Assembly: GCA_028699365.1 (NCBI GenBank)
Contig: JAQVUQ010000061.1
Coordinates: forward strand, 1-10,456
Reading direction: 5' to 3'
Length of the DNA: 10,456 nucleotides
From: a bacterium
GTDB taxonomy: Bacteria; UBP13; UBA5359
The stretch's first letter is position 1. Every line of letters begins with the position of its first letter. The position numbers and the translations under genes are program-made. This document shows positions 5,703 to 10,456 of the stretch, in pieces. The notes under the pieces are model-generated. The model ran no database searches. It saw nothing but the letters and a program-made list of their open reading frames with translations, and was not told the DNA's origin.

Positions 5703-7148
5703 ATGAAAGGAATAAAGTTCGGCACCGACGGCTGGAGAGCCGTGACCGCAGACAAATTCACCTTTGACAACGTGCGGCTGGTAGCTCAGGGAATTGCGGA
5801 TTATCTCAAAGAGACGGCACAGGGCGAGATCAATGTGGCCGTAGGCTATGATACCCGCTTTCTGTCAGACAACTTTGCTGAGGCGGTAAGCGAGGTTCTA
5901 GCCGCCAACGGTGTTCGTGTCAACCACTACTATACTGCCTGTCCCACGCCGCTGATCTCCTATCTGGTGAAGGATGATCTTATGAACGGCGGAGTGGTGG
6001 TGACCGGCAGCCATAACCCTCCCCGCTTCAACGGCATCAAGTTCAAGGCGCCCTACGGCGGTTCAGCTTCAACCGATGTGACAGCCCGCATCGAAGAGAA
6101 GATAAACGCCCTGAAATATGAGGACGTCAAGCGAACCTCCATTGTGGAGGCTATCGAGAGCGGCAAGGTGGTAATAGAGAACGGTGACAGGGAATACTTC
6201 GATCATCTGCTGGGTCTGGTGGATACGGAAGCCATAAAGGCATTTACCCCTGTTATAATGGCAGATCCCATGCACGGAGCCGGTATAGGCTATTTCTCCG
6301 ATCTGCTGAACCGCGCCGGCTGCATGGTTTACAACATGAGGGAGGAGCTCAACCCTGTTTTTGGAGGAGTGAACCCCGAGCCCATTGCCCGCAACCTGGA
6401 GGCGCTGTCGGTAGCGACCAATAAGAGTGATGCCACGGCAGGTTTTGCCCTGGACGGCGATGCGGATCGTCTGGGCGTAGTGGACAGCCGGGGCGGATAC
6501 ATATCCTCACAGCAGATATTTCCCCTGCTGCTGCTGCATCTCATAAGGAACAAGCAGTGGGACGGCACGGTGGTCAAAACCACGGCCGTCACCTCGATGA
6601 TAGACAGAATAGCCAGAACGCTGGACCTGAAGGTGCGCGAAACACCGGTGGGCTTCAAGCACATAGCTGCGGCGATGCTGGAAGAGGACGTCCTCATCGG
6701 CGGGGAGGAGAGCGGCGGCTATGGTTTTAAGAACCATATACCCGAGCGGGACGGTCTGCTCTCAGCTCTGATGCTGACCGAGATGATGTCGGTGCAGCAC
6801 CGGACGATGGCGGAGTTGCTGGATAGTCTTCACGATGAATTCGGCATGCTCTACTACTACGAGCGCGCCCTGCACGTGCAGACCAGGGAGACCCTGATAG
6901 ATGAGCTGAGAGCCAAGGCTCCGGGCGTCATAACCGGCAAGAAGGTGGATGCTGTCAGAACGGATGACGGCATAAAGTACGTCATGCGTGACGGAAGCTG
7001 GCTGCTGATACGGCTGTCCGGCACTGAACCCATAGTTAGAGTTTATGCCGAAGCCGGCGATATAACGGATGCACAGGAATTAATGGATGCAGGGGGGGAG
7101 ATGATCGGGGCAGAGGCTACCATCGAGCCGATAGCACTCGAGATTTAG
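5703..7148 (+). CDS. Phosphoglucomutase/phosphomannomutase family protein
   Basis: A cytoplasmic alpha-D-phosphohexomutase that interconverts hexose-6-phosphate and hexose-1-phosphate via a phosphoserine. At 481 residues it is full length. It carries all four family landmarks: GTDGWRA at the N terminus, the catalytic serine loop TGSHNP (S103), the magnesium loop DGDADR (251-256), the sugar-specificity loop GEESGG (334-339) and the phosphate-binding loop RLSGTEP (437-443). The GEESGG form is common to glucose/mannose mutases, so glucose versus mannose cannot be decided. ATG at 5703 is preceded by AAGGAGGT with a short gap. It is the first gene of a tight operon: the glycosyltransferase starts 2 bases after its stop, which fits a role in making sugar-1-phosphate for an activated-sugar donor. 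The leader may control translation. Confidence 0.93.
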   Translation: MKGIKFGTDGWRAVTADKFTFDNVRLVAQGIADYLKETAQGEINVAVGYDTRFLSDNFAEAVSEVLAANGVRVNHYYTACPTPLISYLVKDDLMNGGVVVTGSHNPPRFNGIKFKAPYGGSASTDVTARIEEKINALKYEDVKRTSIVEAIESGKVVIENGDREYFDHLLGLVDTEAIKAFTPVIMADPMHGAGIGYFSDLLNRAGCMVYNMREELNPVFGGVNPEPIARNLEALSVATNKSDATAGFALDGDADRLGVVDSRGGYISSQQIFPLLLLHLIRNKQWDGTVVKTTAVTSMIDRIARTLDLKVRETPVGFKHIAAAMLEEDVLIGGEESGGYGFKNHIPERDGLLSALMLTEMMSVQHRTMAELLDSLHDEFGMLYYYERALHVQTRETLIDELRAKAPGVITGKKVDAVRTDDGIKYVMRDGSWLLIRLSGTEPIVRVYAEAGDITDAQELMDAGGEMIGAEATIEPIALEI

Positions 7149-7150
7149 TT

Positions 7151-8392
7151 ATGAGCGTTGAAGAACTGAGCATGTTCAAGTTTTTGTACTCCGTTCTGAA
7201 CAGGGTGCATGTCGCTTACGTAGGAACGTATCCACCCAGGGAATGCGGCATAGCCACTTTCACTCAGGACCTGACCAGCGAAATAGACAAGTTTACGCCC
7301 TTTTCAAAGTCAAGAATCGTGGCCATGAACGATCGCGGGGCCATATATTCCTACAGCGACAAGGTCTTCATTCAGGTGGACAGCTCCGATGAGCAGTCTT
7401 ACATAACAGCCGCAGAGGCGCTGAACAACTCCAACGTGGATCTGGTCAACGTCCAGCACGAATTCGGCATATTCGGGGGCGAATACGGGGAGTATCTGCT
7501 TACCATGCTGAAGCATCTGCGTAAGCCGGTGGTAACTACTTTCCACACGGTGCTGCCCAATCCCACGCCCAAGATGCGCGAGGTGGTGCGCAAGATAAAT
7601 TATCACAGCCAGGCGCTGGTAGTCATGGTCAAGAAGGGTGCTGAGATACTTTTTAGCGATTACGGCCTGGATGCCGACAAGATGTACCTTATTCCGCATG
7701 GTGTTCCCAATGTGCATCGCTGGCCGTCGGCACCGGTGAAGAAGCGTCTGGGACTGGGGACCAAGACCATAATGTCCACCTTCGGCCTGATCAACAGGGG
7801 TAAGGGCATAGAGCATGTCATAGATGCTCTGCCCGCTATAGTGGACAAGAACCCGGACATCATCTACCTGATTCTTGGGCAGACGCATCCCGGCGTCAGG
7901 CGGCAGGAGGGAGAGGTCTACCGGGACATGCTGCTGCAGAAAGTGCATGACAACGGTCTTATCAACCATGTGCGTTTCAACAACCGCTACATGGTCAAGA
8001 AAGAGTTGGTGGATTATCTGCTGGCCACTGACGTCTACGTCACGCCGTATCTGAGCAAGGACCAGATCTGCAGCGGCGCGCTGGCCTACGCCGTGGGAGC
8101 AGGAAAAGCCATAGTCTCCACGCCGTATCTCTACGCCCGCGAGGTACTGTCCAACGGCAGAGGCTTGCTGACGGAATTTGAATATCCCGAGGGCATCTCC
8201 GAATGCGTCTGCAATATCCTGGGTTCGCCGGAATTGCGTCAGGAGATGGAATTGAAGACCTTCAAATACGGCCGTAAGATGAGCTGGCATAACGTGGCCA
8301 TAGATTATCTGGATCTATTTGATCGTATCCTGAGCTTCTCCAGCCGTCTTACCGAGCGTGTGGTCAATAAAAGGTTGAAGAGTAAGATATGA
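7151..8392 (+). CDS. GT4-like glycosyltransferase with altered E-x7-E region
   Basis: A 413-residue GT-B-fold glycosyltransferase of the GT4/group 1 type, expected to move a sugar from a nucleotide-sugar donor at or near the cytoplasmic membrane face. The N-terminal domain begins VAYVGTYPPRECGIATFT (~21-38) and contains VQHEFGIFGG (101-110) and TTFHT (129-133). IPHGV (181-185) leads to the C-terminal donor domain, with FGLINRGKGIE (211-221). The usual E-x7-E motif is replaced by Q305...Y313 in the segment QICSGALAYAVGAGKAIVST. From memory this is a conserved trait of a subfamily rather than decay. ATG at 7151 has no strong SD but lies 2 bases after the mutase stop, so it is probably translated by coupling; an ATG at residue 8 is an alternative. 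Its stop overlaps a possible start of the next gene. Donor and acceptor are unknown. Confidence 0.88.
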   Translation: MSVEELSMFKFLYSVLNRVHVAYVGTYPPRECGIATFTQDLTSEIDKFTPFSKSRIVAMNDRGAIYSYSDKVFIQVDSSDEQSYITAAEALNNSNVDLVNVQHEFGIFGGEYGEYLLTMLKHLRKPVVTTFHTVLPNPTPKMREVVRKINYHSQALVVMVKKGAEILFSDYGLDADKMYLIPHGVPNVHRWPSAPVKKRLGLGTKTIMSTFGLINRGKGIEHVIDALPAIVDKNPDIIYLILGQTHPGVRRQEGEVYRDMLLQKVHDNGLINHVRFNNRYMVKKELVDYLLATDVYVTPYLSKDQICSGALAYAVGAGKAIVSTPYLYAREVLSNGRGLLTEFEYPEGISECVCNILGSPELRQEMELKTFKYGRKMSWHNVAIDYLDLFDRILSFSSRLTERVVNKRLKSKI

Positions 8393-8409
8393 TATGCAGG
8401 GAGAGAACG

Positions 8410-9489
8410 ATGGTATATCCGACAATAAATATGGAGCATGTGCGCACTCTTACCGACGATACCGGCATCTTCCAGCATGCCAAATACTCCGTGCCTCATC
8501 GTAATCACGGTTACTGTACGGATGATAATTCCAGAGCCCTGCTGGCCGCTGCCAGACATCACGAGATTACCGGAGATCAGTCCAGCATGGACATGTTGAC
8601 CGTGTATATCTCCTATCTGCACCATGCCCAGACATCAGACGGGCGCTTCCATAACTTTATGAGCTTCAGTCGCGAGTTTCTGGACGATTACGGTTCTGAG
8701 GATTGCTTCGGCCGCGCCATATGGTCCCTGGGGTATGTTCTGTCATCCGATTTGCCGGACAGGGTGCGGCTGCTGGCCTGGCACGTCTTTGATAAGGCTC
8801 GGCCCAGGCTGCGAGAACTGACATCGCTGCGCGGCAACGCCTATACGCTGCTGGGCCTGAGTCACTTTGCCGAATCAGAGTGGGCCGATATTAATGTCAT
8901 CAGAGAGCTAGAGAGAGGCATCGACGTTTTGACAGGCGAATACGCCAGAACGCGCACTCACGAGTGGAGATGGTTTGAAAACATTATGGCCTACTCCAAC
9001 GGCCTGCTTCCGTACTGCCTGTTGGCGTCCGGAACCGTCATTGACGACGGCCGAGCCCTGAAGACGGCCTATGAGAGTCTGGATTTTTTGAGCGAGACCA
9101 CGATACCCGGCGATATGCTGGAGATGGTGGGCTGTAACGGCTGGTATCCTCGCGGCGGCGGCAAGGCCGTCTTTGATCATCAACCGGTGGATGCCATGAT
9201 GTCCGTGCTGGCCTACTGCGAAGCCTACGACCTTACCGGCGATGCCGCCTACAAACGCCAGGCCGAGATCTCCTTCCAATGGTTCACAGGCAACAACATC
9301 CTCTCCGCCACAATGTACGACCCCCGGACAGGCGGCTGCTACGACGGGTTGACGTCTGAGGGGCCCAATCTCAACCAGGGGGCCGAATCCACCGTGGCCT
9401 TTGTCATAGCACAACTCAGGATGCTGGAGATGCTGGGGGATGAATACGGGGAGTATCCCATCACAAAATCGCCGGTTGCCAAGGACTGA
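8410..9489 (+). CDS. Six-hairpin glycosidase-like protein, function unknown
   Basis: A 359-residue cytoplasmic protein that looks like an (alpha/alpha)6-barrel, the fold of many glycosidases, lyases and sugar epimerases. Repeated helix pairs carry conserved-looking acidic and aromatic motifs: LTDDTGI..HA (14-24), GYCTDDNSRAL (34-44), SEDCFGRAIWSLG (96-108), EWRWFEN...YSNGLLP (185-201), FDHQPVDAM (255-263) and GGCYDGL...NLNQGAEST (308-328). The catalytic residues are not established. There is no signal peptide. ATG at 8410 has GGGAGAG five bases before it. ATG at 8389, overlapping the upstream TGA, would add seven residues and is less likely. It is the last gene of the mutase-transferase operon. 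Proteins of this type commonly sit beside or are fused to such glycosyltransferases (from memory) and are sometimes mislabelled as transferases themselves. A role in trimming or modifying the transferase product is inferred. Confidence 0.78.
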   Translation: MVYPTINMEHVRTLTDDTGIFQHAKYSVPHRNHGYCTDDNSRALLAAARHHEITGDQSSMDMLTVYISYLHHAQTSDGRFHNFMSFSREFLDDYGSEDCFGRAIWSLGYVLSSDLPDRVRLLAWHVFDKARPRLRELTSLRGNAYTLLGLSHFAESEWADINVIRELERGIDVLTGEYARTRTHEWRWFENIMAYSNGLLPYCLLASGTVIDDGRALKTAYESLDFLSETTIPGDMLEMVGCNGWYPRGGGKAVFDHQPVDAMMSVLAYCEAYDLTGDAAYKRQAEISFQWFTGNNILSATMYDPRTGGCYDGLTSEGPNLNQGAESTVAFVIAQLRMLEMLGDEYGEYPITKSPVAKD

Positions 9490-9504
9490 AAAATGTAGTA
9501 ATAT
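9476..9504 (+). promoter_or_regulatory. Candidate promoter of tRNA-Arg
   Basis: TTGCCA (9476-9481) and TAATAT (9499-9504) are separated by exactly 17 bases (5/6 and 4/6 matches). The predicted start lies about 10 bases before the mature tRNA 5' end. The -35 box lies inside the last codons of the upstream gene. Confidence 0.45.
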
Positions 9505-9521
9505 TTGCAAGGTAATTGAGT

Positions 9522-9598
9522 GCGCCTTTAGCTCAGTGGATTAGAGCGTCTGACTACGGATCAGAAGGCCGCAGGTTCGAGTCCTGCAAGGCGCGCCA
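9522..9598 (+). tRNA. tRNA-Arg (anticodon ACG), CCA encoded
   Basis: A complete cloverleaf of 77 bases. The acceptor stem GCGCCTT (9522-9528) pairs perfectly with AAGGCGC (9588-9594), followed by discriminator G and an encoded CCA. The D arm holds AGCTCAGTGGATTAGAGC. The anticodon stem TCTGA/TCAGA encloses loop CTACGGA with anticodon ACG (9556-9558), which reads arginine CGN codons; the first A is expected to be edited to inosine by TadA. The variable loop is short. The T arm GCAGG/CCTGC holds TTCGAGT. It has its own promoter and terminator. Confidence 0.97.
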
Positions 9599-9613
9599 CC
9601 TTGTAACTATATT

Positions 9614-9645
9614 GAAACCTGCATCATAAGCAGGTTTCTTTTTTT
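9614..9645 (+). terminator. Intrinsic terminator after tRNA-Arg
   Basis: GAAACCTGC (9614-9622) and GCAGGTTTC (9630-9638) form a perfect 9-bp stem with a 7-base loop, followed at once by seven T residues (9639-9645). It is a textbook Rho-independent terminator 16 bases past the tRNA. Confidence 0.93.
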
Positions 9646-10030
9646 ACTCTCACATTGTAATTATAAAAGCAAGCTATCAAGCTGTCAAATTGTGTGACGG
9701 TTAGTGTGAATGGCAAGCGTTTTTTGCTTATGGTCATGATAAGCAAAAAGTAATTCAGCTTTCAACTCTTTACTCAAATAGTTATGGCATTTTTGTTTTC
9801 AGGCAAATGCAGGATATTGGTAAGGCATGAAGATATAACAAAAAACACGGTTTTTTTTCTCTAAAATTACCCGGTAAGGTGTTTATACCTTTTGCCTTAG
9901 ATAGGGTCTACTTAATACGCTATTTGTGTATTAAATCGGGGTTAAAATTGAAGCTGGAGGGATGACTCTTCCGTCATGTGTAAATCACATTACCATGTAA
10001 GGACAAGGAGCATTGATAAGATGAAGTTGT
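9646..10030. other. AT-rich gene-free region downstream of tRNA-Arg
   Basis: No credible protein gene is found on either strand. The base composition is visibly more AT-rich than the genes to the left. It contains a tandem 8-mer (AAGCTATC AAGCTGTC, from 9671), a perfect 11-bp inverted repeat (9721-9749), an inverted repeat TTAATAC/GTATTAA (9912-9918 and 9928-9934) and a small stem ATGAC/GTCAT around 9963-9978. It could be the degraded edge of a mobile region or hold an unrecognised RNA. Confidence 0.5.
9721..9749. repeat. Perfect 11-bp inverted repeat
   Basis: TTTTTGCTTAT (9721-9731) and ATAAGCAAAAA (9739-9749) are perfect reverse complements around a 7-base centre. The T-run is on the 5' side and the A-run on the 3' side whichever strand is read, so it is not built as an intrinsic terminator. 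It is more likely a protein-binding palindrome or an element end. Confidence 0.7.
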
Positions 10031-10237
10031 TTAAAACAAATCCTGTATCGAGATATTTAACGCTTTAGCTATCTTCTCAATGTTTCTTAAAGTTATATTC
10101 TTTTCTCCCCGCTCAATCATACCGATATATGTTCGATGTAAGCCCGCTCTCTCGGCAAGCTCTTCCTGAGATATGCCAAGCTTTAAACGTTCTTCACGAA
10201 TACGTTTGCCAAATTTAATGATGATATCTTCTTTCAT
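10031..10237 (-). CDS. XRE/Cro-CI family transcriptional regulator (controller-protein-like)
   Basis: A 68-residue protein consisting of a single helix-turn-helix domain. FGKRIREERLKLGISQEELA (9-28) gives the first helices, AERAGLHRTYIGMIERGE (28-45) the turn and recognition helix, and LRNIEKIAKALNISIQDLF the last helices. Size and sequence (GLHRTYIG.IERGE.N.T) resemble the small controller (C) proteins of type II restriction-modification systems and other stand-alone XRE repressors, which bind DNA as dimers. ATG at 10235-10237 has only a weak, close GGCAGG before it. A palindrome with the ACT-N3-AGT form typical of C-boxes lies 28 bases upstream of the start. The gene sits in AT-rich DNA beyond tRNA-Arg, and a divergent promoter faces away from it, so its targets probably lie to the right, outside the window. 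No methylase or nuclease is visible here. Confidence 0.9.
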   Translation of the reverse strand: MKEDIIIKFGKRIREERLKLGISQEELAERAGLHRTYIGMIERGEKNITLRNIEKIAKALNISIQDLF

Positions 10238-10264
10238 AACCTGCCCATACGATTGCTAAATTGC

Positions 10265-10277
10265 ATACTGGAAGTAT
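10265..10277. promoter_or_regulatory. Operator candidate (ATACT-N3-AGTAT)
   Basis: ATACT GGA AGTAT is a perfect 5-bp palindrome with a 3-base centre. It contains ACT-N3-AGT, the core form described for controller-protein boxes. It lies between the XRE gene and a divergent promoter, where it could serve both. Confidence 0.45.
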
Positions 10278-10279
10278 AT

Positions 10280-10397
10280 GAGCTTGCTAACTATGGTTCT
10301 ACATACTATAATTAGCATTAAGTTTAATGCTGCTAAGACTTGCCGGAGTACAAGTAAGAGTGTTATGCTGGTAAGAGAGCAAGCATTAACAAGCTCG
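10280..10397. repeat. Cluster of inverted repeats with a recurring AGCATTAA motif
   Basis: AGCATTAA-GT-TTAATGCT (10314-10331) is a perfect palindrome with a 2-base centre. TGTTATGCT (10361-10369) and AGCATTAACA (10382-10391) pair with one bulge. GAGCTTGCTAA (10280-10290) and TTAACAAGCTC (10387-10397) pair at 10 of 11 positions. ACTTG/CAAGT forms a further small stem near 10339-10354. The nesting suggests either a folded RNA or multiple binding sites. Confidence 0.6.
10284..10312 (+). promoter_or_regulatory. Plus-strand promoter divergent from the XRE gene
   Basis: TTGCTA (10284-10289) and TATAAT (10307-10312) have the ideal 17-base spacing (4/6 and 6/6). Transcription would run right from about 10319. 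The first ~135 bases after it hold no credible gene, so it drives either a long leader, a small RNA or a gene beyond the window. Confidence 0.5.
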
Positions 10398-10430
10398 CCC
10401 TGATGATTATCTGCGTTTCGTTTATCAATA

Positions 10431-10439
10431 TGATATAAT
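10431..10439 (+). promoter_or_regulatory. Extended -10 promoter near the right edge
   Basis: TGATATAAT at 10431-10439 is identical to the smpB extended -10 element. No good -35 is present. It points to a gene starting beyond the window. The flanking bases are AT-rich, so chance occurrence is possible. Confidence 0.4.
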
Positions 10440-10456
10440 AATGGTTAACTTGCTCT

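Noticed and set aside
7140-7165. Frameshift or fusion at the mutase-transferase junction
   Set aside because: The mutase has a complete C-terminal domain with its phosphate loop and a clean TAG. The transferase starts with a complete N-terminal domain, so this is ordinary tight operon packing.
9571-9645. Duplicated tRNA 3' end as an attachment site
   Set aside because: The terminator shares GCAGGTT with the T arm of the tRNA, but the match stops after 7 bases. No longer copy of the tRNA end occurs elsewhere in the window.
10021-10068. Short frame MKLFKTNPVSRYLTL with AAGGAG upstream
   Set aside because: Only 15 codons, ten-base spacing from the SD, and it runs antisense into the end of the XRE gene. 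A leader peptide cannot be excluded, but there is no gene after it on that strand.

Overview
The window looks like chromosomal DNA of a low- to moderate-GC Gram-positive bacterium, probably in the Clostridia. The evidence is strong GGAGG-type ribosome binding sites, several TTG starts, extended -10 promoters (TGATATAAT), a stand-alone MsmX/UgpC-type sugar ABC ATPase and the style of the SmpB protein. A relative of Mahella or the Thermoanaerobacterales is possible, but I cannot fix the genus from sequence alone.

Left part (1-2370): the end of a metallophosphoesterase gene meets a two-gene minus-strand unit (membrane protein, then a small zinc-ribbon protein) tail to tail. Divergent from that unit is smpB (ribosome rescue, with an extended -10 promoter). 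It is followed by a very small membrane-protein gene, easily missed, that is translationally coupled to a BON-domain gene. Middle (2370-5470): a 50-bp perfect palindrome flanked by 7-bp direct repeats precedes an AI-2E-family membrane protein. A small exported protein of unknown function comes next, its Shine-Dalgarno (SD) sequence lying in a hairpin. A repeat patch of CTGAAGG heptamers in both orientations then separates it from the convergent MsmX/UgpC-type ATPase gene.

Carbohydrate operon (5471-9489): a long leader whose segments can form two mutually exclusive hairpins around the SD precedes three tightly packed genes: a phosphohexomutase, a GT4-like glycosyltransferase with an altered catalytic-motif region, and a six-hairpin-glycosidase-like protein. 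The mutase could supply the sugar-1-phosphate that becomes the nucleotide-sugar donor, the transferase could build a glycan or glycoside, and the third protein could trim or remodel it. The actual product is unknown.

Right end (9490-10456): tRNA-Arg(ACG) with its own promoter and a clean intrinsic terminator, followed by a clearly AT-richer, gene-poor stretch. This holds a minus-strand XRE regulator of the small controller type, a palindromic operator candidate, a divergent promoter pointing out of the window and a cluster of inverted repeats. It may be the edge of a genomic island next to a tRNA, but no integrase or duplicated tRNA end is visible here. No CRISPR array, insertion-sequence transposase, rRNA or tmRNA was found.
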